DNA of 64,000 nt from Marichromatium gracile (GTDB lineage: Bacteria; Pseudomonadota; Gammaproteobacteria; Chromatiales; Chromatiaceae), in the NCBI RefSeq assembly GCF_004343155.1, contig NZ_SMDC01000005.1, positions 62,001 through 126,000 on the forward strand. Direction: 5' to 3'. Shown piece after piece: positions 1-8,917 of this stretch. Both the position numbers and the translations under genes were made by a program. How positions within the stretch are numbered: the first letter of the stretch is position 1; every line of letters begins with the position of its first letter. Below the pieces are notes generated by a model. It did no database searches. It worked only from the letters and a program-made list of their open reading frames with translations, and had not been told where the DNA came from.

Positions 1-510
1 TTTGAAAACTTTTGTCTGAGTTTTTGGTTTTTCCTCGCTATCCGTGACGGTTGTTTTCCTCAGGTTCTATCTCTTTCAGATAATAGTTTAGTGATCGATA
101 GGATATCTCCTCTGTCAAGTGAGGTCATCAAAAAAAGATTTTCAGAATCTTCTGTTTATTGGTTTTCTCTGATGGTTGGTTTCACCGGTCGATCGATGGG
201 TCTGGATGTTCTTCCTGTCCTCTCGGCTCGTTCAATCAGGTTCTTGGGGTGAGTTTCCTGGCGCCAGTCGTTCATCATCGAGACGGCGTGGAGAAGGAGG
301 CTGTCAGTGACGTGCCTGTCGCAAGGATTGCGAAGTTCAGCATCGGTTTCTAACGGTTCAGCGTGTTCCCCGATGCGATGCTGTTCATCCGAGAGGCTGG
401 TGAGCTGATTCGGTGTGTGGGGAGATGGCTCGCAGGGGGTCGGGTCTGGCGAGGCCGAATGGCCTTGTTCCGAGCCGATGGCTGGCGGGGGTGGGGGAGG
501 ACGGTGCGCC
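1..510. other. Low-GC left edge with no supportable gene
   Basis: The first 330 bases or so are clearly T-rich compared with everything to the right. Neither strand has an open frame with a convincing start, codon bias or recognisable product. GC content rises again from about 400, where the downstream flank of phoR begins. It could be an intergenic region, the decayed edge of a mobile element, or the end of a feature outside the window. Confidence 0.4.
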
Positions 511-1872
511 TCAACCCTCGCCGTTGGCCGAGCGGCTTGGAGTGGGTGGGGTGGTGTCGACGTGGGGGACGGAGGCGTCGCGGCGCAGGGTGCGGGTGGT
601 GGGGAAGTGGCAGGCGAAGGTGGTGCCCTGGCCGAGTTCGCTGGAGATGTTGAGGCTGGCGTCGTGACGGTTGAGCACGTGTTTGACGATCGCCAGTCCC
701 AGCCCGGTGCCGCCGGACTGGCGCGAGCGCGCGGCGTCGATGCGGTAGAAGCGTTCGGTGAGCCGGGGCAGGTGCTCGGGGGCGATGCCGGGGCCGTCGT
801 CCTCGACGACGAAGGTTGCGCCGTCCTTGTCCTGGCACCAGCGGATGCGGATGCGGGTGCCGGCGGGGGTGTGCTTGATGGCGTTGAAGACGAGGTTGGA
901 GAAGGCGCTGCGCAGCTCGGGTTGGTTGCCGAGCAGCAGCAGTCCGGTGTCGATCAGGGGGTCGAGTCGGTGACCGGCATCGCCGATGGCCTGCGCCTCC
1001 TGGAGGATCAGTCGCAGCTCCTCGGGGACGTCGACGCTGTGCTGGTCGGCGGGGCTGTCGTGCATCTCCAGACGCGAGAGGGTGAGCAGATCCTCGATGA
1101 TCGAGCGCATCCGCTCGGCCTGGTTGTGCATCAGGGTCAGCGGGCGGCGGTGGGGCTCGGGGGTGTTGGGGGCGTCGAGCAGGTTCTCGACGAAGCCGCC
1201 GATCACCGTCAGCGGGGTGCGCAGCTCGTGTGAGGCGTTGGCGACGAAGTCGCGCCGGATCATGTTGAGGTGATAGACCTTGGTGATGTCGCGTCCCACC
1301 ACCAGACGCTGGCGCTTGCGCTCGCCGAAGGGGGCGATGCGCAGCGAGATCATCAGCGCGCGGTTGTGACTGGGGGCGATGTCGAGCGGACGCAGGTATT
1401 CGCCGTCGTGGAGGAAGTCGCCGAGTTCGGGGTGGCAGAAGACGTCGAGGAAGTGCTGCCCGTCCTGCTCCGGCCAGTGGATGTCGAGCAGTTGTGCGGC
1501 GGCGGGGTTGGCCCAGTCGATGCGGTGGTGCTTGTCGAGGATCACCAGGGCGTCGGGGACGGCGTTGGCCGCCTCGCGAAAGCGACGGGTGAAGCGGATC
1601 TGGCGCTTGCGCCCCTTGCGCCCGCGCTGCTGGTAGCGGGCGATGTTGCGATAGACCTCGCCCCAGAGTCCGCGCGGGAAGGGCGGGGCGAGCCGGTGCT
1701 GGCGGCGGATCAGGGTACTGAGGTCGATCAGTCGGAAGATATGGCGCCCGAGCGCGGGGACGCTCGCCAGCGGGACGCTCCAGGCCGGCGCCAGACCGCC
1801 GAGCCACAGCATCAGGGCGCCGCCCGAGGGGACGGCGAAGAGCGCGAGCTCGAAGAGCAGGGCGCGGCGCAT
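511..1872 (-). CDS. phoR: Phosphate-regulon sensor histidine kinase PhoR
   Basis: Membrane sensor kinase that phosphorylates PhoB under phosphate limitation. The 453-residue protein has two hydrophobic N-terminal segments (about 5-25 and 29-45), a PAS-like region at about 100-200, and the HisKA box ASHELRTP with His215. The HATPase part contains the EDDGPGI and GTGLGLAI boxes. The open frame extends upstream to 2034, but that extension overlaps phoB. The ATG at 1872 gives the usual PhoR membrane N-terminus and lies 20 bp after the phoB stop, so the two genes form a phoB-phoR operon read leftward. No pst genes follow within the window. Confidence 0.93.
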   Translation of the reverse strand: MRRALLFELALFAVPSGGALMLWLGGLAPAWSVPLASVPALGRHIFRLIDLSTLIRRQHRLAPPFPRGLWGEVYRNIARYQQRGRKGRKRQIRFTRRFREAANAVPDALVILDKHHRIDWANPAAAQLLDIHWPEQDGQHFLDVFCHPELGDFLHDGEYLRPLDIAPSHNRALMISLRIAPFGERKRQRLVVGRDITKVYHLNMIRRDFVANASHELRTPLTVIGGFVENLLDAPNTPEPHRRPLTLMHNQAERMRSIIEDLLTLSRLEMHDSPADQHSVDVPEELRLILQEAQAIGDAGHRLDPLIDTGLLLLGNQPELRSAFSNLVFNAIKHTPAGTRIRIRWCQDKDGATFVVEDDGPGIAPEHLPRLTERFYRIDAARSRQSGGTGLGLAIVKHVLNRHDASLNISSELGQGTTFACHFPTTRTLRRDASVPHVDTTPPTPSRSANGEG

Positions 1873-1892
1873 CGGGGCTGGGGCCTGCCGGC

Positions 1893-2579
1893 TCAGGTCT
1901 TGTCCGAGAAGCGGTAACCGACGCCGCGCACGGTCTGCAACAGGCCGTCGTGACGGGTCGGCTCCAGCGCCTTGCGCAGCCGCCGGATATGGACGTCGAC
2001 GGTGCGCTCCTCGACATAGACCTGATCGCCCCACACCTGATCGAGCAGCTGTGAGCGGCTGAAGGCGCGGTCGGCGTGGGTCATGAAGAAGTGCAGCAGA
2101 CGATACTCGGTGGGGGCGACCTCCACCGGGCGGCCATTGGCGCTGACGCGGTGGCCGATGTTGTCGATGCGCAGTCCGCCGATCTCGATCTCGTCGGCCG
2201 GTTCGCTCGGCTTGGCGCGGCGCAGCACCGCCTTGGTGCGGGCGATCATCTCGCGCGGCGAGAAAGGCTTGGCGATGTAGTCGTCGGCGCCGGTGTCGAG
2301 CCCCTTGACGCGATCCTCCTCCTCGCCCCGGGCGCTGATCATGATGATCGGCAGACTGCGGGTCTTGGGGTTCTGCTTGAGTTGCTGGGCCAGCTCCAGG
2401 CCGGAGCGACCGGGCAGCATCCAGTCGAGCAGGATGAGGTCGGGTTGGTCGCTGGCGAGCAGCTTGCGGGCCTCGTCGGCATGACCGGCCTCGAGCACGC
2501 GGAATTCCGCGCTCTCGAGCGCAAAGCGCATCACTTCGCGGATATCCGGTTCGTCGTCGATGACAAGAATGGTGGGCAT
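1893..2579 (-). CDS. phoB: Phosphate-regulon response regulator PhoB
   Basis: OmpR-family response regulator of 228 residues. The receiver domain has the acidic pair in VIDDEPD, the phospho-acceptor Asp52 in LLDWMLPG and the conserved Lys in IAKPFSP. The C-terminal half is a winged-helix DNA-binding domain ending in RGVGYRF. I chose the ATG at 2579 (protein begins MPTILVIDDE) over an in-frame ATG at 2600, because PhoB proteins start directly at the receiver domain and the longer form lacks a ribosome-binding site. It is the first gene of the phoBR operon. I saw no convincing Pho box upstream. Confidence 0.95.
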   Translation of the reverse strand: MPTILVIDDEPDIREVMRFALESAEFRVLEAGHADEARKLLASDQPDLILLDWMLPGRSGLELAQQLKQNPKTRSLPIIMISARGEEEDRVKGLDTGADDYIAKPFSPREMIARTKAVLRRAKPSEPADEIEIGGLRIDNIGHRVSANGRPVEVAPTEYRLLHFFMTHADRAFSRSQLLDQVWGDQVYVEERTVDVHIRRLRKALEPTRHDGLLQTVRGVGYRFSDKT

Positions 2580-2794
2580 CTTCGGGGGTCCTGGGTGCAA
2601 TGGGCGCGGCGTCGGCGCGGCGTCGCCAAAGAGCTCGGATCGGAGCGACTGGCGCGGCCCTCGTGCCGCTGGGGCACGGGCGCCTGGGGTCGGGGTCTGT
2701 TGGGTTTCATTCTATGTACGATCGGTTACGGGGAGATGAACACCCCGGTGAGCATGCAGCCCTGCTGGCGGTGTCGTGCCGATCGTTGACGATG

Positions 2795-2825
2795 GGCGCC
2801 GCCCCGGTCCCGCCGGGGCGGCGCC
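2795..2825. terminator. Strong GC hairpin between phoB and putP
   Basis: A perfect 13-bp inverted repeat (2795-2807 with 2813-2825) and a 5-base loop lie just downstream of the putP stop at 2860. No T-run follows on either strand, so it is at best a GC-rich pause or Rho-independent-like element at the end of putP. A smaller 6-bp hairpin lies at 2830-2848. Confidence 0.4.
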
Positions 2826-2859
2826 GCCGAGACGCCTTGCACGTCTCGTGGGGCGGGGA

Positions 2860-4362
2860 TCAGCCGCGCATCTCGACACGCAACTGCTCGCGCACCTCGT
2901 CGAAGCGCTCGCCGAGGTGCTCCTGACCCTGACGATCGAACAGACTGACGATCACCACCGCGAGGGCCGAGAACAGCATGCCGGGGACGATCTCGTAGAG
3001 CGCGAACAGACCGCCGTCGAGTTGCTTCCACACCACCACGGTGAGACCGCCGACGATGATGCCGGCGAGCGCGCCCAGGCGCGTCATCCGCCGCCAGTAG
3101 AGCGAGAGCACCAGCGGCGCGCCGAAGGCGGCGCCGAACCCGGCCCAGGCATAGGCGACCAGATCGAGCACCATGGCATCCGGGTCCATCGCCAGGGCGA
3201 AGGCGAACAGCGCGATGCTGACCACCGCCGCGCGCCCGACCATCACCAGCTCACGCTCGCTGGCCTCGCGGCGCATCAGCGTGCGGTAGACGTCCTCGGT
3301 GAAAGCCGAGGAGCTGACCAGCAGCTGCGAGTCGGCGGTGCTCATGATCGCGGCGAGGATGGCCGCGAGCAGGATGCCGGCGATCACCGGGTGGAACAGC
3401 AGGTTGACCAGCTCGATGAACACCGTCTCGCGGGCGTCGTCGAGCAGCGGCGCATCGAGCGTGATGATGCCGGCCAGCCCGGTGAGGGTGGCGCCGATCA
3501 GGGTGAGCGCCACCCAGGTGACGGCGATGCGGCGTGCTGTGGCCACCTTGCGCGGCGAGGCGATCGCCTGGAAGCGCGCGAGCACGTGCGGCTGGCCGAA
3601 GTAGCCGAGGCCCCAGGCGGCGAGCGAGACGATGCCGATCCAGCCGATGGCGGTGCCGTCGATCTTGGTCATGGGGTCGAGCAGCTCGGGATTGAGGGTG
3701 TTGAGCTGATCGATCGCGTTGTCGCTGCCGCCGGCCAAGGCGATGGCGAGCATCGGCACGGCGATCAGCGCCACGGCCATCAGCAGGCCTTGCATCACGT
3801 CGGTCCAGGAGACGGCGAGGAAGCCGCCGATGGCGGTGTAGACGATGATCGAGAGCACCGCGATGCCGACGGCCCAGACATAGGGCAGGCCGAAGACCGA
3901 CTCGAACAGCTTGCCGCCGGCGACCAGGCCGGAGGCGGTGTAGATCAGGAAGAACAGCAGGATGAACACCGCCGCGATGCCGCGCAGCAGACCGCTGGCG
4001 TCGGCGAAGCGATTGGCGAAGTATTCGGGCAGCGTCAGTGCGTTGCCGTAGGCGAAGCTGAACACGCGCAGTCGGGCGGCGACCACGAGCCAGTTGAGCC
4101 AGGTGCCGAACAGCAGGCCGCCGGCGAGCCAGATCGACTCGAGCCCGGAGGCATAGGCGAAGCCGGGCAGGCCGAGCAGCAGCCAGCCGCTCATGTCCGA
4201 GGCGCTGGCGCTGAGCGCCGCGACCCCGCTGCCGAGTCGGCGGCCACCGAGGATGAAGTCGGAGAGATCGCGGGTGCGCTGATAGGCGTACCAGCCGATC
4301 AGCAGCACGATGACGAAATAGATGCTGAAGGTGATGGAGATGATGATTGGGTCTTGGGTCAA
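2860..4362 (-). CDS. putP: Sodium/proline symporter PutP
   Basis: Inner-membrane sodium:solute symporter (SSS family) of 500 residues with about 13 hydrophobic segments, the usual length for PutP. Recognisable PutP features include the N-terminal ILGGRRLGSGVAALSASASD stretch with its DMSGWLLLG continuation (TM2 sodium-site region) and GFLAVSWTDVMQG. It probably imports proline with sodium. The start is a TTG at 4362, supported by GAGGAG eight bases upstream; no ATG in the vicinity would keep the full first membrane segment. It is transcribed divergently from the Nudix gene at 4600. Confidence 0.9.
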   Translation of the reverse strand: MTQDPIIISITFSIYFVIVLLIGWYAYQRTRDLSDFILGGRRLGSGVAALSASASDMSGWLLLGLPGFAYASGLESIWLAGGLLFGTWLNWLVVAARLRVFSFAYGNALTLPEYFANRFADASGLLRGIAAVFILLFFLIYTASGLVAGGKLFESVFGLPYVWAVGIAVLSIIVYTAIGGFLAVSWTDVMQGLLMAVALIAVPMLAIALAGGSDNAIDQLNTLNPELLDPMTKIDGTAIGWIGIVSLAAWGLGYFGQPHVLARFQAIASPRKVATARRIAVTWVALTLIGATLTGLAGIITLDAPLLDDARETVFIELVNLLFHPVIAGILLAAILAAIMSTADSQLLVSSSAFTEDVYRTLMRREASERELVMVGRAAVVSIALFAFALAMDPDAMVLDLVAYAWAGFGAAFGAPLVLSLYWRRMTRLGALAGIIVGGLTVVVWKQLDGGLFALYEIVPGMLFSALAVVIVSLFDRQGQEHLGERFDEVREQLRVEMRG

Positions 4363-4599
4363 GCCGTCGCTCCTCGCAGGTATTGCTCCGATCCGGCTTG
4401 TCGAATCGGGTGGACAGGGTGCGGTAGTTTAGAACCTGGCGCGAGTGCCCACCAAATCGACGCGCCGGGGCGACAGTGCCGCCGGGTTACGGTTATGCTC
4501 CGTGCGTCAGCGGGGGAGGTCCGGAGCAGACGGCCCGGAGGCGCGCTCGGCCCTTGCGTGCGACGCCCCGCAACGCATTGATAGCGAAACGAGGTTGCC

Positions 4600-5166
4600 A
4601 TGTCCGAAGCCCGAATCATCAACTGCGAGACCCTGTACGCCGGCAAGGTGATCGACGTCAACCGCGAGCAGGTAGAGCTGCCGGACGGCGCCGAGGTGGC
4701 GCTCGAGATCGTCCGCCATCCCGGTGGTGCGGCTACGGTCGCGCTCGACGACCAGGACCGGGTCTGTCTGCTGCGCCAGTTCCGCCACGCTGCCGGAGGC
4801 TGGCTGTGGGAGCTGCCCGCCGGGCGCATCGATCCCGACGAGACGCCGCAGCGCACCGCCGTGCGCGAGCTGGCCGAGGAGGCCGGGCTGGTGGCTGAGG
4901 AGTGGAACGATCTCGGGCCGATGCACGCCTCGCCCGGGGTGTTCACCGAGGTCATCCATCTGTGGCTGGCGCGCGGGCTCACCAGCCAGCCGGTCGCGCA
5001 CGAACCCGGCGAGCTGATCGAGGTCCACTGGCTGCCCTTCAGTCAGGCGCTCGACTGGTGTCATGACGCCACCATCACCGATGCCAAGACGCTGATCGGA
5101 CTCTATCGCGCCAAGGCGATGATCCAGAACGATCTCGACCTGCTCTCCGAGGGTTCGGGTTGCTGA
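4600..5166 (+). CDS. Nudix hydrolase, ADP-ribose pyrophosphatase type
   Basis: 188-residue Nudix protein. The Nudix box reads G-x5-E-x7-REL-x-EE-x-GL (GRIDPDE...RELAEEAGL, about residues 73-95), which binds the catalytic metal. The sequence after the box (SPGVFTEVIHLWLARGL) matches the NudF/ADP-ribose pyrophosphatase subgroup, which hydrolyses ADP-ribose to AMP and ribose-5-phosphate. The ATG at 4600 has GAGG five bases upstream. The next gene starts 8 bp after its stop, so the two probably form an operon. The exact substrate is inferred from subgroup resemblance. Confidence 0.82.
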   Translation: MSEARIINCETLYAGKVIDVNREQVELPDGAEVALEIVRHPGGAATVALDDQDRVCLLRQFRHAAGGWLWELPAGRIDPDETPQRTAVRELAEEAGLVAEEWNDLGPMHASPGVFTEVIHLWLARGLTSQPVAHEPGELIEVHWLPFSQALDWCHDATITDAKTLIGLYRAKAMIQNDLDLLSEGSGC

Positions 5167-5173
5167 GGTCGTG

Positions 5174-5899
5174 ATGATGAATGATCCGATGCGCGTTTGT
5201 GTCCTGCAACATGTCCCCTTCGAAGGGCCGGGGGCGATCGGCGACTGGGTGCGTGCCCGCGGCCATGCCCTCCAGGTGGTGCGGCTCGATCTCGGCGAGC
5301 CGCTGCCCGCGCTCGCCGAGATCGACTGGCTGGTGGTGATGGGCGGTCCCATGGGGGTCGATCAGGAGCAGCGCCATCCCTGGCTCGCCACCGAACGCGC
5401 GTTCATCTCGCGCGCCATCGGCGCCGACAAGAACCTGATCGGCATCTGTCTCGGCGCCCAGCAGATCGCCGCCGCGCTGGGCGCGCGGGTGTGTCGCAAC
5501 CCCGAGCGCGAGATCGGCTGGTTCCCGCTCGAACTCAGCGCCGAGGGTCGCGCCTCGGGGCTGTTCGCGGCGCTGCCCGAGGGGTTCGAGGTCTTCCACT
5601 GGCACGGCGACACCTTCGCCCTGCCCGAGGGCGCGCAACCGCTCGCCGCGAGCGCCGCCTGCGCCAACCAGGGCTTTCTCTTCGAGGGCCGGGTGCTGGG
5701 GCTGCAGTGCCATCTGGAGGCGACCACCGAGGGCGTCGAGCGGCTGCTCGTCAACTGCGCCGACGAACTCACCGAGACCGGCCCCTTCGTGCAATCGCCC
5801 GAGCATATTCGCGCCCAGCCCCCCGAGCACTACGCCCGACTCCACCAGGCCCTGTTCGCGCTGCTCGACCGGATGGTGGAACTGGGTCGGGAGCTTTGA
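5174..5899 (+). CDS. Class I glutamine amidotransferase-like protein (GuaA-N type)
   Basis: Stand-alone class I glutamine amidotransferase of about 241 residues. The nucleophile elbow GICLGAQQ supplies the catalytic Cys, and the oxyanion region MGGPMGV is present. The His-Glu part is represented by QCHLEAT. This family is often annotated GMP synthase-like; the synthetase domain is absent, so the acceptor is unknown. Three possible starts lie in tandem (GTG 5171, ATG 5174, ATG 5177); GAGG at 5165-5168 best fits 5174. It follows the Nudix gene closely, suggesting co-transcription. Confidence 0.8.
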   Translation: MMNDPMRVCVLQHVPFEGPGAIGDWVRARGHALQVVRLDLGEPLPALAEIDWLVVMGGPMGVDQEQRHPWLATERAFISRAIGADKNLIGICLGAQQIAAALGARVCRNPEREIGWFPLELSAEGRASGLFAALPEGFEVFHWHGDTFALPEGAQPLAASAACANQGFLFEGRVLGLQCHLEATTEGVERLLVNCADELTETGPFVQSPEHIRAQPPEHYARLHQALFALLDRMVELGREL

Positions 5900-5919
5900 G
5901 CGGCGAACAGGAGCGTCCA

Positions 5920-6300
5920 GGCACCAGCCTTCAGCCTCCAGTGGGGAGGGCTGGCGCGCCTTGCCCGACCGGTCATCGATCGTTCGGGATGGGGGGCGTG
6001 ACCGGATGGCCTCGGCGCTGATCCTCAACGTCTTCGCGCGGTCACGCATCCCACCCTACGAGCCGACGAATGCGCTACCAACGAGAAACCTTCAGTCTCC
6101 AGTCTGAGCCCCATGACTGGTGACTGGTGACTGGTGACTGGTGACTGGTGACTGGTGACTGGTGACTGGTGACTGGTGGCTGGTGGCTGGGAGCCAATCC
6201 GCAAGGCACGCTGCGCTTTGCCCGGCCTACACGTCTGAACGCCTTTCTCTTCTATCGTCTTCGCGCCCTTCGGGTCTTTGCGGTTCAATTCTCCCGGCCG
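5920..6300. repeat. Dispersed repeat copy R1 with TGACTGG heptamer array
   Basis: Gene-free stretch. It contains an exact heptamer array at 6114-6190: nine TGACTGG followed by two TGGCTGG. A CAGCCTCCAGTGG-like segment lies near 5937-5950. At 6258-6291 there is a right-hand arm (CTTCG..., TTTGCGGTTCAAT) shared with the copies at 30944-31256 and 50068-50310. The array gives an open reading frame of repeated serine, histidine and glutamine codons on the minus strand that I consider spurious. The element ends directly at the stop codon of the V-type ATPase D gene at 6301. Confidence 0.8.
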
Positions 6301-6921
6301 CTACCTCTGTCTCTCGCGCAGCAGCTTCACCTGGAACAGGGCGTTGCGTTCTTCCTCTTCCAGCGCCGAGCGGATGAAGCGGATGGTGCGCTGGTAGCGG
6401 GGGATGATGTTGTACTTGAGCGCGTTGACGCGTTTCTGCGCCTTGCGCTGCTCCTCCATCAGTCGGTGCAGCGCGGTCTCGACCTCGCCGAGACGGGCGA
6501 GCAGCACCGCGGCCTCGGCGAGATTGGCGCGGGTGGCGTCGAAGCTCGCATCGGTGCCGAGCAGGCCGACGGGCTTGAGCGGCAGGCGCTCGCTGGCCAC
6601 CGCCGGGTACTCGACGCCGAGCGCGCGGTGCGGCAGGACGTTGACGCGCAGCGCCGGCTCGGCGCCGAGCGCGGCCTGACGGATACCGCGACTGCCCATG
6701 CGCAGGTGGGTGAGGCTGAGGCAGTGATAGGCCGCGCCGAGCGCGGTCTCGGCCTCGCGCCGCAGCGCGCGGTACTCGTCGATGCGTTCGTAGACCAGCC
6801 GGGTGAGCAGCTCGCGCTTGCGTTCGAGCAGATCGTGTCCGGCGATCAGGAACTGCGCCTGCTGCTGTAGCCGCAGCAGGCTGCTCTTGGTCGGCGGTAT
6901 CTTGATCAGCGATTCGGTCAT
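6301..6921 (-). CDS. V/A-type ATP synthase subunit D
   Basis: 206-residue central-stalk subunit D of the V/A-type ATPase, which turns with the c-ring and couples it to the A3B3 head. It begins with the family's IPPTKSSLLRL-type motif, continues with long helices, and has the C-terminal helix RVNALKYNIIPRYQRTIRFI, which is highly characteristic of subunit D. The ATG at 6921 is used; the open frame extends upstream but overlaps the YkgJ gene and lacks family similarity. It is the last gene of the V-type ATPase operon and its stop codon abuts repeat R1. Confidence 0.92.
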   Translation of the reverse strand: MTESLIKIPPTKSSLLRLQQQAQFLIAGHDLLERKRELLTRLVYERIDEYRALRREAETALGAAYHCLSLTHLRMGSRGIRQAALGAEPALRVNVLPHRALGVEYPAVASERLPLKPVGLLGTDASFDATRANLAEAAVLLARLGEVETALHRLMEEQRKAQKRVNALKYNIIPRYQRTIRFIRSALEEEERNALFQVKLLRERQR

Positions 6922-6941
6922 GATGCCTGTGGTTCCGGTGC

Positions 6942-7229
6942 TCAGCCCGAGGGGGCAGGGTTGGCGTCCTGGCGCGCGTCGATGCAGTCGGGGCCGCCCA
7001 TCTCGAACAGTCGACAGACCAGCGGGCGCTGCGCGTAGATGCGACAGCGCAGGGTGTTGCGATCGAGCGCGGCGCACCAGCCGTCGTCGAGCCGGAGCAT
7101 GCAGGTCCGGCCCCAGGCGTCCTCGGTGAGAAAGCGCGCCGGCACCCCGGTGTCGGTCAGGCATACCGCCTCGAGCCGACAGCAGCAGGCACGGCAGTCG
7201 GCGCAGTCGATGGTGTCGTCAGTCGTCAT
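6942..7229 (-). CDS. YkgJ-type cysteine-cluster protein
   Basis: 95-residue protein rich in cysteine: CADCRACCC near the N-terminus, then single cysteines in TCMLR, WCAAL, RCRIY, VCRLF and DCID. This is the pattern of the YkgJ family (zinc- or iron-chelating cysteine cluster). Function is unknown. Its start overlaps the end of the V-type ATPase B gene by 11 bp and it precedes subunit D by 20 bp, so it is translated within the ATPase operon although it is not a known ATPase subunit. Confidence 0.8.
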   Translation of the reverse strand: MTTDDTIDCADCRACCCRLEAVCLTDTGVPARFLTEDAWGRTCMLRLDDGWCAALDRNTLRCRIYAQRPLVCRLFEMGGPDCIDARQDANPAPSG

Positions 7230-8598
7230 GGGGCAGGTGTCGCGCGAGGTCGGTTTCGTGGAGTCGGGTGAGCTGCTCGCGCGGGAAACGCGCCATCAGC
7301 CGCCAGGCCAGATCCAGGGTGTCGATGATCGAGCGCTCTTCGTGCTCGCCCTGGGTGACGAACTGGGCATCGAAGGCATCGGCGAATTCGAGGAAACGCT
7401 GGTCGCGTTCGGACAGCTCGTCGGCGCCGATGATCGAGGCGAGATTGCGGGTCTCCTGGGCGCGGGCGTAGAGGCTGTAGAGCTGGGCGGCGACCCGCGG
7501 GTGGTCCTCGCGGGTGTCGTCCTTGCCGATGCCGTCCTTCATCAGCCGCGACAGGCTCGGCGAGATGTGCACCGGGGGGTAGATGCCGCGATTGTGCAGC
7601 TCGCGCGAGAGCACGATCTGCCCCTCGGTGATATAGCCGGTGAGGTCGGGGATGGGGTGGGTGATGTCGTCCGAGGGCATGGAGACGACCGGCATCATGG
7701 TGATCGACCCGCGTCGGTCGTGGATACGGCCGCAACGCTCGTAGAGTTCGGCCAGATCGGAGTAGAGATAGCCCGGATAGCCCTTGCGCGCGGGCACGTC
7801 GCCCTTGGCGGTGGCGACCTCGCGCAGCGCCTCGGCGTAGTTGGTCATGTCGGTGAGCACCACCAGCACGTGGTGGTCGAGATCATAGGCCAGATACTCG
7901 GCGGCGGTGAGCGCGGCGCGGGGCAGGGTGAGCCGCTCCACCGGCGGGTCGTCGGCGAGGTTGACGAACATCACCACGTTGCGCAGCACGCCCGAGTTGG
8001 CGAACTCGTCGCGGAAGAACTTGGCATCGGCGTAGGAGACGCCCATGGCCGCGAACACGATCGAGAAGCTGGAGTTCTCGTCGACCAGCCTGGCCTGACG
8101 CACTATCTGGGCCGCGAGCCGGTTGTGCGGCAGGCCCGAGCCCGAGAAGATCGGCAGCTTCTGCCCCCGCACCAGGCTGTTGAGCCCGTCGATGGTCGAG
8201 ACGCCGGTCTGGATGAACTCGCGCGGATAGGTGCGGGCGGCCGGATTGATGGCCGAGCCGCCCACCGGACGCCGCAGCCCCGAGAGCACCGGCGGGCGCC
8301 CGTCACGCGGCTCGCCGAGGCCGTTGAGCTCGCGCCCCAGGATCTCGGGCGAGAGCGCGATCTCCACCGGCTCGTCGAGGAAGCGGACCCAGGTGTTCTC
8401 CAGGTCCAGGTCGTCCGTGCCCTCGAAGACCAGAATCAGCACCTCCTCGTCCGCCGCGCGGATGACCTGACCGTTGCGGATCTGGCCCGCATGGTTCTCG
8501 ATCCGCACCCGGTCGCCGAAGGCCACGCCCGGCGTGTCCCTGACCACCAGGAGGCCGCCCCTGGCTTCAATGGCGGTGCGGTATTCCTTGATGCTCAT
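7219..8598 (-). CDS. V/A-type ATP synthase subunit B
   Basis: 459-residue non-catalytic nucleotide-binding subunit of the V1/A1 head. Family motifs include GPPVLSG..RRPVGG-like text near residue 85, ARTYPREFIQTG and LPIFSGSGLPHN. The last sits where the catalytic subunit has a P-loop and lacks its Lys/Thr, as expected for subunit B. Downstream are SMPSDDITHPIPDLTGYITEGQI and the LSRLMKDGIG segment. The ATG at 8598 gives the normal N-terminus. In this operon B normally follows A directly, but here about 2.25 kb of foreign DNA separates the two (A ends at 10853). Confidence 0.95.
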   Translation of the reverse strand: MSIKEYRTAIEARGGLLVVRDTPGVAFGDRVRIENHAGQIRNGQVIRAADEEVLILVFEGTDDLDLENTWVRFLDEPVEIALSPEILGRELNGLGEPRDGRPPVLSGLRRPVGGSAINPAARTYPREFIQTGVSTIDGLNSLVRGQKLPIFSGSGLPHNRLAAQIVRQARLVDENSSFSIVFAAMGVSYADAKFFRDEFANSGVLRNVVMFVNLADDPPVERLTLPRAALTAAEYLAYDLDHHVLVVLTDMTNYAEALREVATAKGDVPARKGYPGYLYSDLAELYERCGRIHDRRGSITMMPVVSMPSDDITHPIPDLTGYITEGQIVLSRELHNRGIYPPVHISPSLSRLMKDGIGKDDTREDHPRVAAQLYSLYARAQETRNLASIIGADELSERDQRFLEFADAFDAQFVTQGEHEERSIIDTLDLAWRLMARFPREQLTRLHETDLARHLPHDD

Positions 8599-8665
8599 GA
8601 TGCAATGATCCTCGTTCGGCTCGATCGAGCCGTACATGCTTGGGGCCTTGGTTGGCCTGGGAATT

Positions 8666-8872
8666 CACACGCTTGTGGTTCCTGGTGGGATGTCCGGCGC
8701 GGCGCAGCCGCACATAGCGCTTGCGGGACCCGGCGTATGGATGGCGCTCGGCCAGCGCGCTCAGCGCCTTGATCAGCGGCCCGTCGTCACGTGGGCGGGC
8801 GTGATCGTCGAGCACCGAGCGGCTCAGCCCGAGCAGTCGACAGACGCGCCGCTTGCTCACACCCTCGGCCAT
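8666..8872 (-). pseudogene. IS3-family transposase OrfB, N-terminal fragment
   Basis: About 69 residues match the beginning of IS3-type OrfB (CRLLGLSRSVLD, then LIKALSALAERHP and YVRLRRAGHP.NHKRV). Similarity ends at NHKRV, about a quarter of the way through a normal OrfB. The DDE catalytic domain is absent, so no transposase can be made. The frame runs on past 8666 into unrelated sequence next to the V-type ATPase B start. Confidence 0.8.
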
Positions 8873-8917
8873 GGACTCACCCGCCAGGGCGCGCCGCCTC
8901 CAGCGCGCGCAGCCGCT

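Noticed and set aside
350-2017. 555-codon frame covering phoR on the same strand
   Set aside because: Wrong frame: proline/arginine-rich without domains, while the phoR frame carries the full kinase motif set.
2580-2720. Pho box upstream of phoB
   Set aside because: No pair of CTGTCAT-like half-sites could be found on either strand.
2776-4581. 601-codon plus-strand frame opposite putP
   Set aside because: Glu/Gln/Ala/Gly-rich shadow; putP membrane segments and motifs define the minus strand as coding.
6114-6190. CRISPR array
   Set aside because: The repeats are 7 bases long and have no spacers; no cas genes are near.
6025-6288. Frame encoding repeated Thr-Ser-His-Gln-Ser-Pro-Val units, a possible repeat protein
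   Set aside because: It is the translation of the TGACTGG heptamer array. It has no ribosome-binding site, and similar spurious frames arise in the other repeat copies.
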